A stretch of DNA of 52,451 nucleotides from Ferrovum sp. (GCA_019456405.1 WJXM01000025.1:1-52451); one strand, 5' to 3'. Shown: positions 1 to 10,723, counted from the first letter of the stretch. Notes: generated from the letters alone by a model not told the origin. Numbers and translations: made by a program.

Positions 1-55
1 CATTAAGTTAAGAAGGGTGCCGCAGGTGCGGCATTCCCATCAGGAGATCGAGAGC
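1..55 (+). other. Intergenic leader before atpA with a small hairpin
   Basis: The first bases (cattaa) could be the last codon and stop of the preceding ATP synthase gene, normally atpH, but too little is present to prove it. Positions 18-33 form a perfect 6-bp inverted repeat, TGCCGC-AGGT-GCGGCA, just upstream of the atpA ribosome binding site AGGAG at 42-46. Such a hairpin between two genes of one operon could affect transcript processing or stability; that role is inference. Confidence 0.4.
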
Positions 56-1597
56 ATGCAGTTGAATCCATCCGAAATCAGCGAATTGATCAAGGCGAAG
101 ATCCAGAATCTTCCCATCACTGCCGAAGCCCATACACAGGGAACGGTTGTATCCGTCACAGACGGAATCGTACGGATCCATGGTCTGAATGATGTGATGC
201 AGGGGGAAATGTTGGCCTTCCCACAAAATACCTATGGTCTTGCCCTGAACCTGGAGCGAGATTCCGTGGGGGCAGTGATTCTGGGAGAGTACGCGCATAT
301 CAGCGAAGGAAATACAGTCACCTGTACCGGTCGTATTCTGGAAGTTCCGGTCGGCCCCGAATTGATTGGTCGGGTGGTGGATGCCCTGGGCAAGCCGATT
401 GATGGAAAAGGGGCGATTGAAGCCAAAGTCTCTTCACCCATTGAAAAAATTGCACCCGGCGTGATCGAGCGCCAATCGGTGACACAACCTGTACAAACCG
501 GACTGAAATCTATCGATTCCATGGTACCCGTGGGTCGTGGACAACGGGAATTGATCATTGGTGATCGGCAAACCGGAAAAACTGCCGTTGCCATCGACAC
601 CATCATCAATCAAAAAGGTCAGAACATGACCTGTATTTATGTGGCGATAGGACAGAAAGCTTCGTCGGTCGTCAATGTGGTGCGTAAACTCGAAGAGCAC
701 GGTGCGATGGCATACACCATCGTGGTGGCTGCGACGGCGTCAGAGTCGGCGGCCATGCAGTTCATAGCCCCCTATTCCGGATGCTCCATGGGCGAATATT
801 TTCGCGATCGCGGTGAAGATGCCCTGATCATTTATGACGATTTGACCAAACAAGCCTGGGCCTATCGTCAAATCTCCTTGTTATTGCGCCGCCCACCGGG
901 TCGTGAAGCCTACCCAGGGGATGTTTTTTATCTTCACTCCCGACTGCTGGAACGAGCCGCAAGGGTCAATCCGGACTATGTGGAACGGTTGACCAAGGGC
1001 GAGGTCAAAGGCAAGACAGGATCATTGACTGCCCTGCCGATCATTGAAACCCAGGCCGGGGACGTGACTGCGTTCGTACCTACCAATGTGATCTCCATTA
1101 CCGATGGTCAGATCTTTCTGGAAACCGATTTGTTCAATGCCGGGATTCGCCCCGCCATCAATGCCGGGATTTCCGTGTCCCGGGTCGGTGGTGCGGCACA
1201 AACCAAGGTGATCAAAAAGTTGGGCGGCGGAATTCGTCTGGCATTGGCGCAATATCGTGAACTCGCCGCATTCGCCCAGTTTGCTTCTGATCTGGATGAT
1301 ACGACCCGCAAACAACTCGAGCGGGGACGCATGGTGACTGAATTGATGAAACAGGCACAATATGCAACCTTGTCTGTGGCTGAAATGGCTGTAACCTTGC
1401 ACACCGTCAATAAGGGACATTTTGATACAATCGAAGTCAAACGCGCTCTGGCTTTCGAATCCAGTTTGATTGCTTTCCTGAAGAGTAAGTATCCTGCCAT
1501 CATTGAAAAGATAGCAGCGACCAACGACCTCGATAAAGATACCGAGCAAGCCCTGGAAGCAGCGATCGAAGATTTCAAGAAAACCGGCGTGTATTGA
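56..1597 (+). CDS. atpA: F1Fo ATP synthase subunit alpha
   Basis: Alpha subunit of the F1 catalytic head, the non-catalytic nucleotide-binding partner of beta in proton-driven ATP synthesis at the inner membrane. The Walker A motif GDRQTGKT starts at residue 169, the same place as in E. coli AtpA, and the protein is 513 residues long, also the same as in E. coli. I chose the ATG at 56, behind AGGAG at 42-46. A GTG at 17 is in frame but would add 13 residues that are mostly leader and ribosome-binding sequence. It is the first complete gene of atpA-atpG-atpD-atpC, with 22 bases to atpG. Nothing looks broken. The identification is secure. Confidence 0.98.
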   Translation: MQLNPSEISELIKAKIQNLPITAEAHTQGTVVSVTDGIVRIHGLNDVMQGEMLAFPQNTYGLALNLERDSVGAVILGEYAHISEGNTVTCTGRILEVPVGPELIGRVVDALGKPIDGKGAIEAKVSSPIEKIAPGVIERQSVTQPVQTGLKSIDSMVPVGRGQRELIIGDRQTGKTAVAIDTIINQKGQNMTCIYVAIGQKASSVVNVVRKLEEHGAMAYTIVVAATASESAAMQFIAPYSGCSMGEYFRDRGEDALIIYDDLTKQAWAYRQISLLLRRPPGREAYPGDVFYLHSRLLERAARVNPDYVERLTKGEVKGKTGSLTALPIIETQAGDVTAFVPTNVISITDGQIFLETDLFNAGIRPAINAGISVSRVGGAAQTKVIKKLGGGIRLALAQYRELAAFAQFASDLDDTTRKQLERGRMVTELMKQAQYATLSVAEMAVTLHTVNKGHFDTIEVKRALAFESSLIAFLKSKYPAIIEKIAATNDLDKDTEQALEAAIEDFKKTGVY

Positions 1598-1619
1598 GCG
1601 GGACGAGGAGCACTGAATC

Positions 1620-2495
1620 ATGGCGGGATCAAAAGAAATCCGGATAAAGATCAAAAGCGTACAAAATACGCGCAAGATCACCAAGGCCATGGAAATGGTG
1701 GCTGCCAGCAAAATGCGCAAAGCGCAGGAGCGCATGCGGGCGGCTCGTCCTTATGGTGAAAAAATCCGTAAGGTGGCTTCCCATCTGGCACAGGCCCATG
1801 CCGAATACAAACATCCCTTTCTGGTGACCCGGGAACATATTCAAAACGTGGGCGTTGTACTGGTGACTTCTGACAAGGGGTTATGTGGTGGGCTGAATTC
1901 CAATCTTTTTCGCCATCTGATCAATTCCATGAAACAGTGGGAACAGCAAGGTGCAAAAATTCGTGCTGCTGCTCTGGGTAACAAAGGATTGGGTTTCCTG
2001 AACCGGATTTCCGTTCCGGTCGTTTCCCATGCAGTTCAACTGGGGGACAAGCCTCACCTGGAAAGATTGATCGGCCCCCTAAAAGTCTTGCTGGATCAGT
2101 ATATAGCGGGCGAGGTGGATGCGGTCTATCTGGCCTACAATCGCTTCGTCAATACCATGAAACAACAGACCATCGTGGAAAGGATTCTACCCCTGCCGCA
2201 GGAAAAAATTGGTGACGAAACCCGCCAGGAGGCAGCAGCCTGGGACTATCTCTATGAACCCGATCCACAGGCAGTGATCGATGAGTTGCTCATGCGCTAT
2301 GTCGAGGCATTGGTCTATCAAGCAGTGGCCGAGAATATTGCCTCCGAGCAAAGTGCCCGGATGGTGGCCATGAAAGCGGCTTCTGATAATGCTGGAACGG
2401 TCATCAGTGAATTGCAATTGATTTATAACAAGTCCCGTCAGGCCGCCATTACCAAGGAACTGTCGGAAATCGTCGGTGGCGCGGCTGCCGTTTGA
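1620..2495 (+). CDS. atpG: F1Fo ATP synthase subunit gamma
   Basis: Central rotating shaft of F1 that couples proton flow through Fo to the catalytic beta subunits. The N-terminus has the family's basic helix ([20 protein letters not shown]), and the C-terminal helix contains the conserved [22 protein letters not shown] region that fills the alpha-beta hexamer. At 291 residues it matches the usual 285-295. The ATG at 1620 follows GAGGAG at 1605-1610. It lies between atpA and atpD in the standard order; the 38-base gap to atpD contains a perfect AT-rich palindrome. Confidence 0.98.
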   Translation: MAGSKEIRIKIKSVQNTRKITKAMEMVAASKMRKAQERMRAARPYGEKIRKVASHLAQAHAEYKHPFLVTREHIQNVGVVLVTSDKGLCGGLNSNLFRHLINSMKQWEQQGAKIRAAALGNKGLGFLNRISVPVVSHAVQLGDKPHLERLIGPLKVLLDQYIAGEVDAVYLAYNRFVNTMKQQTIVERILPLPQEKIGDETRQEAAAWDYLYEPDPQAVIDELLMRYVEALVYQAVAENIASEQSARMVAMKAASDNAGTVISELQLIYNKSRQAAITKELSEIVGGAAAV

Positions 2496-2497
2496 CC

Positions 2498-2511
2498 CTA
2501 TTAATTAATAG
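2498..2511. repeat. Perfect 14-bp AT-rich palindrome between atpG and atpD
   Basis: CTATTAATTAATAG is its own reverse complement and lies 3-16 bases after the atpG stop and upstream of the atpD start. It could be a protein-binding or RNA-processing site inside the operon, or simply chance in an AT-rich spacer. No function can be assigned from sequence. Confidence 0.5.
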
Positions 2512-2524
2512 TACTCATCATTAG

Positions 2525-3913
<1,389 letters not shown>

Positions 3914-3925
3914 GGGGAAATCATT

Positions 3926-4351
3926 ATGGCCAATGTCATCCATGTGGATGTCGTCAGCGCAGAAGCTGAATTATTCTCCGGGGATGCAGAGTTTGTGGTG
4001 CTTCCAGGGGAAGGCGGGGAGTTGGGAATATACCCGCGTCATACGCCATTGATTACTCGCATCAAGCCAGGGACGGTCCGGGTCCGGGGGGTGGGAAAGA
4101 GTGAGGATGAAATCATTTTCGTGGCCGGCGGTATTTTGGAAGTCCAACCGGAGGGTGTGACGGTGTTGGCTGACACCGCCATTCGTGCCCATGATCTGGA
4201 TGAAGCCAAGGCGTTGGAAGCGAAACGCAATGCAGAAGAAGCCTTGCAAAACAAGTCCAGTGATGTGGATTATGCCCGTGCCTCTGCCGAGTTGGCCACC
4301 GCCGTTGCACAATTGGCGACCATTCAACGCATACGCAAGGATCCTCACTGA
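3926..4351 (+). CDS. atpC: F1Fo ATP synthase subunit epsilon
   Basis: Epsilon subunit, which binds gamma and regulates F1 by inhibiting ATP hydrolysis. The N-terminal beta-sandwich shows the family features: [36 protein letters not shown] is spread over residues 7-42. The C-terminal half is a charged two-helix hairpin with [10 protein letters not shown]. It has 141 residues, typical for proteobacteria. It is the last atp gene; its TGA stop at 4349-4351 overlaps the proposed CTG start of glmU at 4348-4350, so glmU may depend on translation of atpC. Confidence 0.97.
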   Translation: MANVIHVDVVSAEAELFSGDAEFVVLPGEGGELGIYPRHTPLITRIKPGTVRVRGVGKSEDEIIFVAGGILEVQPEGVTVLADTAIRAHDLDEAKALEAKRNAEEALQNKSSDVDYARASAELATAVAQLATIQRIRKDPH

Positions 4352-5724
4352 ACGCCTCCCGCATCACGCCGCTTTATATCGTTGTCCTGGCGGCAGGCCA
4401 GGGCAAACGAATGAATTCCGCTTTGCCCAAGGTTTTGCAGCCCCTCGCCGCAAAACCTTTACTGACCCATGTGCTTCAAACTGCCCAGGAACTCGACCCC
4501 GATAAAGTCATCGTTGTCTATGGACATGGGGGAGAAACCGTACGGGCATCTTTTGCAGAGCGGGACTTGACCTGGGTCCATCAAGCAGAACAAAAAGGCA
4601 CCGGCCATGCCCTTGCTCAAGCCTTGCCCCATCTGCCTGCTCAGGGCGTCGTCCTGGTCTTGTACGGTGATGTTCCGCTGCTTCAATCTCATACACTCGA
4701 ACAACTGATTCAACCAGCGCATGATGCACTGGTTCTTCTGACCCAACATATCCCTGAGCCAGGGGGATATGGGCGAATTTTGAGGGATGATCGACAGCAG
4801 GTGATTGGCATCCGGGAGGAAAAGGATGCTTCAATCCAGGAAAAACAGATTCATGAAGTCAATACCGGCATCATGGCCATGCCCATCGAGCACGTTTCCC
4901 ACTGGCTGGAACGATTGACTTGCGCCAATGCTCAGGGTGAATACTACCTGACGGATATAGTTGCCAGTGCAGTGGCAGACGGGGTGGTTGTCCACACGGC
5001 TCAGCCCACCTATGACTGGGAAGCATTGGGTATCAACGACAAGCGCCAGCTTGCTCGGCTCGAGGGTATCTGGCAACGACATCAGTCTGAAGTCCTTCTC
5101 GGTAGCGGGGTGACCATTGCCGATCCTGATCGTTTGACTTTGCGGGGCACGGTGACCTGTGGTCAGGATGTCATGCTCGATGTAGGGGTCATTCTGGAAG
5201 GAAATGTCATTCTGGAGGATGGGGTCACCATCGGACCCTATTGCGTCCTCAAGAATTGCAAAATCGGGACGGGGACGGTGGTGCAAGCGTATACCCATGT
5301 CGAGGGCGCCCAGTTGGGTGCAGGTAACCGTGTGGGTCCTTATGCGCGTATTCGTCCTGGAACGATCACGCAACAGGCAGTTCATCTGGGCAATTTTGTA
5401 GAAGTCAAGAATTGCACCATTGATCAGGCATCAAAAGCCAATCATCTGACGTATCTGGGAGATAGTTCCATCGGCGCACGAGTCAACGTCGGGGCAGGGA
5501 CGATCACCTGTAATTATGATGGAGTCAACAAACACCGCACCCAGATTGGCGATGATGTATTCATCGGGTCGGATACCCAACTCGTGGCACCTGTCACGGT
5601 GGAAGCCGGTGCCACCATCGGCGCTGGGTCCACGATCGTCAGGACTGCTCCTGCCGACCAACTGACGCTGTCGCGCAGCAGGCAACTGACGGTTCCTCAC
5701 TGGAAACGCCCGCTCAAAAAGTAA
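4348..5724 (+). CDS. glmU: Bifunctional GlmU (UDP-GlcNAc synthesis), apparent CTG start
   Basis: Makes UDP-N-acetylglucosamine, the precursor of peptidoglycan and lipopolysaccharide, by acetylating glucosamine-1-phosphate (C-terminal left-handed beta-helix with hexapeptide repeats) and then uridylating it (N-terminal pyrophosphorylase domain). The N-terminal signature LAAGQGKRM followed by ALPKVL is essential, yet the first in-frame ATG (4411) lies inside it, at the M of that signature. Upstream in this frame, back to a stop at 4261-4263, there is no ATG, GTG or TTG. A CTG at 4348 overlaps the atpC stop as CTGA and lies 6 bases after AAGGA (4337-4341). That start gives 458 residues against 456 in E. 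coli. Function is certain; the CTG start is a strong inference. A sequencing error is the main alternative. Confidence 0.9.
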   Translation: MNASRITPLYIVVLAAGQGKRMNSALPKVLQPLAAKPLLTHVLQTAQELDPDKVIVVYGHGGETVRASFAERDLTWVHQAEQKGTGHALAQALPHLPAQGVVLVLYGDVPLLQSHTLEQLIQPAHDALVLLTQHIPEPGGYGRILRDDRQQVIGIREEKDASIQEKQIHEVNTGIMAMPIEHVSHWLERLTCANAQGEYYLTDIVASAVADGVVVHTAQPTYDWEALGINDKRQLARLEGIWQRHQSEVLLGSGVTIADPDRLTLRGTVTCGQDVMLDVGVILEGNVILEDGVTIGPYCVLKNCKIGTGTVVQAYTHVEGAQLGAGNRVGPYARIRPGTITQQAVHLGNFVEVKNCTIDQASKANHLTYLGDSSIGARVNVGAGTITCNYDGVNKHRTQIGDDVFIGSDTQLVAPVTVEAGATIGAGSTIVRTAPADQLTLSRSRQLTVPHWKRPLKK

Positions 5725-5743
5725 ACCGCGCTACGTGGAACGA

Positions 5744-5761
5744 CACGCCGACGATGGCGTG
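5744..5761. terminator. Hairpin between convergent glmU and dsbA
   Basis: CACGCC-GACGAT-GGCGTG is a perfect 6-bp stem with a 6-base loop in the 38-base gap between two genes that face each other, where a bidirectional terminator is expected. There is no clear T-run on either side, so it may be weak or need Rho. Confidence 0.4.
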
Positions 5762-5762
5762 C

Positions 5763-6413
5763 TCAGCGATGTTTCTTGAGGGTGAGTTCCCGGGTAATCA
5801 ATTCATTCAGTACAGTGAATAGCGCCGCATTGCTGCCGGCCTGAGAGGGCGAAGTGGCATACATGCCATCGACAATGACGGTGGGCACGCCGTCCACACC
5901 ATAACTCATGGCCTGCTGATCGCCTTGCTGCACCTTGGACTGAATGGCAAAGGAGCGGTAGAGCGCAATGAATTTATTGCGATCGACCCCCTGTTTCTGG
6001 ACCCAGTCGAAAAGGTCATCTTCAGAGAACAGGTTGATCTGTTGCTCGTGCAGGGCAGTAAATACCTTTTCCTGTAGGCGATTGGCTTCATGAAGGGCTT
6101 CCAGAGCATAGTAGGCACGAGCCAGTACGGACCACTGTGAATGTCCAAAGGTCACAGGAACACGACGGTAGATAACGCCAGCCGGAAGTTTGCGTGACCA
6201 AGGTTCGAGCAAAGGTGCTAGATGGGCGCAGTGAGGACAGGCATAGGAGAAAAATTCCAACACCTCTACAGAGGATCCGGGCAAGGGCGCTTGGGCAACG
6301 ATTTGGTAATCCTGTCCCGCAGTGGCGGCTTGAAGTTTGTCCGTCATGGAACCGGCCCATAAGAGGGCACCAGTGCAAGCCAGAAAACGACGACGGGAAT
6401 GAGGCAAGAGCAT
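5763..6413 (-). CDS. dsbA: Thiol:disulfide interchange protein DsbA
   Basis: Periplasmic oxidase that introduces disulfide bonds into exported proteins. The thioredoxin-fold active site CPHC is at residues 59-62 (FFSYACPHCAHL), with the helical insert and the cis-proline loop GVPTVIV near the C-terminus. It has 216 residues including an N-terminal export signal. That signal starts HSRRRFLACTGALLWAGS, with three arginines before a hydrophobic stretch, so it resembles a twin-arginine signal more than a plain Sec signal. It follows argS and a SPOR-domain gene, 24 bases after the latter, an arrangement known in betaproteobacteria. Confidence in DsbA is high; the Tat idea is inference. Confidence 0.95.
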   Translation of the reverse strand: MLLPHSRRRFLACTGALLWAGSMTDKLQAATAGQDYQIVAQAPLPGSSVEVLEFFSYACPHCAHLAPLLEPWSRKLPAGVIYRRVPVTFGHSQWSVLARAYYALEALHEANRLQEKVFTALHEQQINLFSEDDLFDWVQKQGVDRNKFIALYRSFAIQSKVQQGDQQAMSYGVDGVPTVIVDGMYATSPSQAGSNAALFTVLNELITRELTLKKHR

Positions 6414-6437
6414 GAGAAGAAACTCCTGTAGATAATG

Positions 6438-7115
6438 CTAATGAGGGATCAAAGAACTGCGACTGGTGGTGGTTTCGCGCAAGACTTGGGCTGGAACTCC
6501 ATTATCCTTGAGGGTTTTGACCAGGGTACGGACCTCTTCCACGGAAGAAAATGGGCCGATTCTCACACGATAGTAGAGGGATTTCCCCTCGACCTGACCA
6601 GGTACGACCGTGCTGTCTATGCCCAACAAAGCCAAGGTGGCACGCTGACTTTCTGCTTCGGAGGATTGACTAAAGGCGCCGGTCTGCACAAAGTAGCGAA
6701 CCGTTACCGGATGTTGTAATTCATCGCTTAAGGGCGAGGGTATGGAAGTGGCGGGGGGGCCGGATGTCGGAGCGTTTTCTACTGTCTGGGGCGGTGCACC
6801 CTCTGTGGCTGGAGCAGGTGTAGACGCAGTGGGCGCTGGTGAAACGGGTATGGCTGGTGCGCCTGTTTCACTCCCTTCGGTCACTTGAGAAGGAGTCAGA
6901 ATTCCTCGTTTGGTAAGATCAGACCCGGTCAGTTTCTCGGGTGTGACGGAAGGATGCGGAGGAATACTACGCGAAGTGATCGGCGAAGAGAGGTGGCTGA
7001 TGTACAGTGCCACTCCCGCTGCCAGCAGAACACCGCCTGCCAGCCCTACCATGCTCCCGATAAAAAAAGCACTGCCTGGGGTTTTTTCGGGTTTCTTGCT
7101 AGATTTCTCAGCCAC
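6438..7115 (-). CDS. SPOR-domain membrane protein (FtsN-like)
   Basis: A likely cell-division or peptidoglycan-associated protein. A short basic cytoplasmic start (MAEKSSKKPEKTPG) is followed by one transmembrane helix at about residues 16-40, a long linker rich in Pro, Thr, Ser and Ala, and a C-terminal SPOR domain beginning near VRYFVQTGAFSQSSEAE and ending in VRIGPFSSVEEVRTLVKTLKDNG. SPOR domains bind denuded septal peptidoglycan. The topology matches FtsN, and the position directly after argS is common in betaproteobacteria, but sequence alone cannot prove it is the FtsN orthologue. No symbol is given for that reason. Confidence 0.85.
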   Translation of the reverse strand: MAEKSSKKPEKTPGSAFFIGSMVGLAGGVLLAAGVALYISHLSSPITSRSIPPHPSVTPEKLTGSDLTKRGILTPSQVTEGSETGAPAIPVSPAPTASTPAPATEGAPPQTVENAPTSGPPATSIPSPLSDELQHPVTVRYFVQTGAFSQSSEAESQRATLALLGIDSTVVPGQVEGKSLYYRVRIGPFSSVEEVRTLVKTLKDNGVPAQVLRETTTSRSSLIPH

Positions 7116-7131
7116 AAGTCACTCCAAATAG

Positions 7132-7164
7132 GGATTCCTGCCTGGGAGGATGATAGCAGAATCC
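7132..7164. repeat. Inverted repeat between argS and the SPOR gene
   Basis: GGATTCCTGC (7132-7141) pairs with GCAGAATCC (7156-7164), a 9-bp stem with a single bulged base and a 14-base loop. It lies in the 74-base gap downstream of argS on the minus strand and could attenuate or terminate argS transcription, or mark a processing point. No clear T-tract follows. Confidence 0.35.
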
Positions 7165-7189
7165 ATGTAATGAAAAGCAGGACTTCATT

Positions 7190-8974
7190 CTACATTCGGT
7201 CTGGAGCAGAGACGCCCAACAGGCTCAAACCATCCCGCACTACGATCCCGATGGCGCTCAGCAAGGCCATGCGTGCATCTACCTGAAGGGGTTCACCCTC
7301 CAGAAAAGGAACCTGGTTGTAGTAGGCATGAAACTCGGCAGAAAGATCTCGCAAATAAAATGCGACGAGATGGGGGGCAAAGTCGCTGGCGGCCTGTTCC
7401 AGAAGTGCGGGATAAGCGTACAAAATTTGCAAAATGCGCGTTTCTTCTTCATGAATCAAAGAGTGCAGTACGCTGTTTTCCAGTCTGGCCGGATCTCCGC
7501 CCCAGCGTTCCAGAACCCTCTGGATACGGGCATGGGCATATTGAATGTAATACACCGGGTTGTCCTGAGACTGGGAAGTCGCTAGATCCAGATCGAAATC
7601 CAGATGCTGGTCTGATTTGCGCAAAATGTAAAACAAACGGGCAGCATCCCGACCTACCTCGGTACGCAATTCACGCAACGTGATGAATTGCCCCTTTCGG
7701 GTGGACATTTGAACTTTTTCGCCCTGACGGAACAGGCTGACAAATTGAACCAGGGGTACAGAGAGGCGTGTGTCATCGTAACCCAGTGCGTTCAGGGCTG
7801 CCCGGATCCGGGGAATGTAACCGTGATGGTCGGCACCCCAGATGTCCACGATGAGATCAAAACCCCGTTCGAATTTACCCACATGGTAGGCAATATCAGA
7901 AGCAAAGTAAGTGTAGAGCCCGTTCTCCCGTTGGACGACCCGATCCTTTTCGTCGCCAAAGGCAGAAGAGCGAAACCAGCGTGCCCCCTTGTCGGTATAG
8001 AGTTGCCCGGCATTTTCCAGACGGGATACGATGAGGGCTACGGCACCCGAATCAAAGAGAGATTGCTCGGAGAACCAGTCATCGAAGACGACCCCAAATT
8101 CTTCGAGATCCTGGCGACAATCGGCCAGTTGTTCGGTCAGCACGAAATGGTGCAACGCCAGGTAAGTTGGCCCCAGAAGTTCCTTCGCCGCAGCAATCAA
8201 AGCATCCATGTGGTGCTCTTCTTCCTCAGGCGGAATGGCGATCAGGTTGCTGGTATGGGGGAGCCCCAAAGTCGACAACAGAGGGTCTTCGCTGACGACC
8301 AGCTCAGAAAATCGTTGTATGGCTTCCTGTGCCATGATCTCCACATAGTCGCCCTGATATCCGTTATTGGGAAAGGGCAGGGATTTCAGTTTATTGGATT
8401 GCTGGAGCGCTCGTAACCAAGTGGAGACCGTCAAGATGTCCATTTGACGGCCAGCATCGTTGACGTAGTATTCCCGCTGCACCTGGTAACCCACCTTGCA
8501 CAACAGATTGGCAACCGAGGCGCCATAGGCAGCCCCACGGCCGTGACCAACGTGGAGGGGGCCGGTAGGATTGCTGGAAACGAATTCCACCTGTACGCGT
8601 TGCCCGGATCCCTTTTTAGAAGAGCCAAAAAGATGGCCGCGATGCAGAATCTCGTGTACGATTTCCTGACGTGCCTGGGCCGTCAAAAAAATATTGATGA
8701 AGCCGGGTCCCGCCAGTTCTACCCGTTCGATGAGTGCGGACGAAGGCAGTGCCGCGATCAGTTGAGCCGCGATTTCCCGAGGGGATTGGCGCAACCCTTT
8801 GGCGAGTTGCAGGGCGACGGGGGAAGCAAAATCTCCATGCATGCTCTGGCGGGGTCGCTCCAGAACCGGGGGGGGCGTGGGAGCGGAGGAAATCTTCCGG
8901 ATCGCAGCGCTGAGCAGGGCACAGAGACGGGCTTCAAGGGTCTCTTCGGGAGTCGTTACGGAACTGGAGGACAT
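7190..8974 (-). CDS. argS: Arginyl-tRNA synthetase
   Basis: Class I aminoacyl-tRNA synthetase that charges tRNA-Arg in the cytoplasm. The HIGH-like motif lies in SSNPTGPLHVGHGRGAAYG (around residue 140), and the KMSK-equivalent is KVQMSTRKGQF, the usual degenerate form in ArgS. The N-terminal Add1-type tRNA-recognition domain and the C-terminal anticodon-binding helical domain (YAHARIQRVLERWG onward) are both present. At 594 residues it is close to the usual 560-590. It follows rubredoxin with a 3-base gap and precedes the SPOR gene by 74 bases on the same strand. Confidence 0.97.
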   Translation of the reverse strand: MSSSSVTTPEETLEARLCALLSAAIRKISSAPTPPPVLERPRQSMHGDFASPVALQLAKGLRQSPREIAAQLIAALPSSALIERVELAGPGFINIFLTAQARQEIVHEILHRGHLFGSSKKGSGQRVQVEFVSSNPTGPLHVGHGRGAAYGASVANLLCKVGYQVQREYYVNDAGRQMDILTVSTWLRALQQSNKLKSLPFPNNGYQGDYVEIMAQEAIQRFSELVVSEDPLLSTLGLPHTSNLIAIPPEEEEHHMDALIAAAKELLGPTYLALHHFVLTEQLADCRQDLEEFGVVFDDWFSEQSLFDSGAVALIVSRLENAGQLYTDKGARWFRSSAFGDEKDRVVQRENGLYTYFASDIAYHVGKFERGFDLIVDIWGADHHGYIPRIRAALNALGYDDTRLSVPLVQFVSLFRQGEKVQMSTRKGQFITLRELRTEVGRDAARLFYILRKSDQHLDFDLDLATSQSQDNPVYYIQYAHARIQRVLERWGGDPARLENSVLHSLIHEEETRILQILYAYPALLEQAASDFAPHLVAFYLRDLSAEFHAYYNQVPFLEGEPLQVDARMALLSAIGIVVRDGLSLLGVSAPDRM

Positions 8975-8977
8975 GAC

Positions 8978-9160
8978 TCAAATTTCAATCAATTCAAAAT
9001 CTTCCTTGCGTGCCCCGCACTCCGGGCAGACCCAGTTCATGGGAACATCCGCCCAGCGGGTTCCCGGCGCGATGCCTTCCTCGGGTGCACCCAATTCTTC
9101 ATCATAAATATAGCCACAAATCAGGCACAGCCAGGTTTTATAACCTTGTTCAGAATCCAT
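8978..9160 (-). CDS. Rubredoxin
   Basis: A 60-residue one-iron electron-transfer protein. Two CxxC clusters bind the Fe(Cys)4 centre: C12-L-I-C15-G and C45-P-E-C48-G. Between them are the family's Tyr-rich strand (GYIYDEELG), the GIAPGTRWADVP loop and W43. The ATG at 9160 gives the canonical length; longer in-frame starts would only add unrelated sequence from the divergent gene region. It is the first gene of a minus-strand run into argS and is divergent from thiD with a 72-base gap that must hold both promoters. Its partner (for example a hydroxylase, or an oxygen or NO reductase) is not in the window. Confidence 0.93.
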   Translation of the reverse strand: MDSEQGYKTWLCLICGYIYDEELGAPEEGIAPGTRWADVPMNWVCPECGARKEDFELIEI

Positions 9161-9232
9161 GAGTGTCTCGAATACGTTAGAATGTAACAGCGGCGGACGA
9201 CTAAAATAGGCGAAAACTGTCGATCCACCGCC

Positions 9233-10096
9233 ATGATAAAACTTATCCACCCTCAAGAGCAACCATCTATGATGCCTGCCCCTCCTGCCGTTTTGGTGTT
9301 TGCAGCCACGGATCCCAGTGGAGGTGCGGGATTGCAAGCAGATCTGCTGACTCTTTCCAGTATGGGATGCCATCCGTTGTCGGTCGTGACCGGAATTACA
9401 GTTCAGGATACGACCGGGGTCGAGGACATACTGGCGATGGATGCGGAATGGGTAGTGGATCAGGCGCGTTGTATTCTGGAAGATGTGCCCGTGGCAGTAT
9501 TCAAATTGGGGGTTCTGGGAAGTGTGGAAATCATCGCCGCCATCGCTGAAATCGTTGCCGATTATCCTGAAGTGCCTCTGGTACTCGATCCGATATTGAC
9601 CAGTGGACGAGGCGACGAACTGGCCAACGAGGAAATGCTCGAGGCATTGCGCGATCTGATTCTGCCTCAAACCTCTCTAGTCACTCCGAATGTCATGGAA
9701 TTGATGCGTCTGGCCTATGATGAGGCGCCTGAAGAAGAACGTCCTGATTATGCGCGCGCAGCCATGGAAGTATTGGAAAGCGGTTGCGAATTCGTTCTGG
9801 TGACGGGAACTCACGCACCGGGCGCGCAGGTGGTCAACACGTTGTACGGACGTGAGGGCATCATCCGTTCCGATCGTTGGGAACGGCTTCCGGGCAGTTA
9901 CCACGGTTCCGGATGTACCCTGAGTAGCGCCATCGCGGCCAGTCTGGCGCAGGGTCTACCCATTCCGGAAGCGGTGGCAGAAGCACAGGACTATACCTGG
10001 CAAACCTTGAAAGAAGGTTATCGTCTCGGTATGGGACAGATCATTCCTGATCGCCTTTTCTGGGCGCGGGAGGAACCGCGCAACGATGTCCATTGA
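9233..10096 (+). CDS. thiD: Hydroxymethylpyrimidine (phosphate) kinase ThiD
   Basis: Ribokinase-fold kinase that phosphorylates the thiamin pyrimidine HMP to HMP-P and HMP-PP. The N-terminal AATDPSGGAGLQADL substrate motif, the central VLDPILTSGRG, and the C-terminal anion-hole and catalytic segment LPGSYHGSGCTLSSAIA are present. Usual ThiD length is about 265; the first ATG gives 287, and an internal ATG pair at 9269/9272 (MMPAPPAV) behind AAGAG is an equally plausible start giving about 275. It overlaps thiE by 11 bases, so the two are translationally coupled. No TPP riboswitch is visible upstream in the 72-base divergent gap. Confidence 0.93.
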   Translation: MIKLIHPQEQPSMMPAPPAVLVFAATDPSGGAGLQADLLTLSSMGCHPLSVVTGITVQDTTGVEDILAMDAEWVVDQARCILEDVPVAVFKLGVLGSVEIIAAIAEIVADYPEVPLVLDPILTSGRGDELANEEMLEALRDLILPQTSLVTPNVMELMRLAYDEAPEEERPDYARAAMEVLESGCEFVLVTGTHAPGAQVVNTLYGREGIIRSDRWERLPGSYHGSGCTLSSAIAASLAQGLPIPEAVAEAQDYTWQTLKEGYRLGMGQIIPDRLFWAREEPRNDVH

Positions 10097-10703
10097 ATTC
10101 GGTAAAATTCGGGGACTCTACGGTATTACCCCAGAGTTGAGTGACACCGCCGACTTGCTTGGAAGAGTGAGATCAGCCTTTCTGGGTGGGATGTCTGTGT
10201 TGCAGTACCGCGTCAAATCCCTCGATATTTCCTTGCGCCGGAAGCAACTGAAGAAGTTGCGCGCGCTTTGTGACGAGTTTGACGCGCCTTTGATTCTCAA
10301 TGATGGAGGGCTTCCTGAGTGGGAAGGGGGGCTGCATGTCGGACTGGAGGATGCGCCTCTGGAAGCATGGCCCCAATTGGCGAACCGAAGGCTATTGGGC
10401 GTTTCTTGCTATGCAGACCTGCACCGGGCGCAGGCGGCGGAAGCAGCGGGAGCCGCCTATATCGCCCTGGGTTGTTTCTTTCCCTCATCGACCAAGCCGG
10501 AGGCTTCGCCCGTCAAGCTGGATATTCTTCGTGCCAGCCGTGCCCAACTCCGTATTCCCATCGTCGTGATTGGTGGAATCACCCCGGCTCGGGTCGCAGA
10601 ACTGCGTGCGGCAGGAGCCGATGCCGTGGCTGTTTTGAGTGGACTGTTCGATGCACCGGACATTACGGGCCGGGCGCGGGAATATGCCGCAAATTTTGAA
10701 TGA
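10086..10703 (+). CDS. thiE: Thiamine phosphate synthase ThiE
   Basis: TIM-barrel enzyme that joins HMP-PP and thiazole phosphate to thiamine phosphate. Family signatures appear in order: GLYGITPE, VLQYRVKS (usually QYR.K), APLILNDGG, GLHVGLEDAP, LLGVSCYADLHRA, YIALGCFFPSSTKPEA and PIVVIGGITPARV. At 205 residues it matches the usual 205-215. It directly follows and overlaps thiD, and with thiC at 28 kb gives the pyrimidine and coupling branches of thiamin synthesis; thiazole genes (thiG, thiS) are not in the window. Confidence 0.94.
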   Translation: MSIEFGKIRGLYGITPELSDTADLLGRVRSAFLGGMSVLQYRVKSLDISLRRKQLKKLRALCDEFDAPLILNDGGLPEWEGGLHVGLEDAPLEAWPQLANRRLLGVSCYADLHRAQAAEAAGAAYIALGCFFPSSTKPEASPVKLDILRASRAQLRIPIVVIGGITPARVAELRAAGADAVAVLSGLFDAPDITGRAREYAANFE

Positions 10704-10723
10704 TCTGGAGTGGACCGGGCGCG

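Noticed and set aside
17-55. In-frame GTG start upstream of atpA
   Set aside because: It would add 13 residues encoding the hairpin and ribosome binding site; the ATG at 56 gives the exact family length and P-loop position.
9243-9251. DnaA box near the thiD start (TTATCCACC)
   Set aside because: One mismatch at a conserved position and no second box nearby; it lies in coding sequence.
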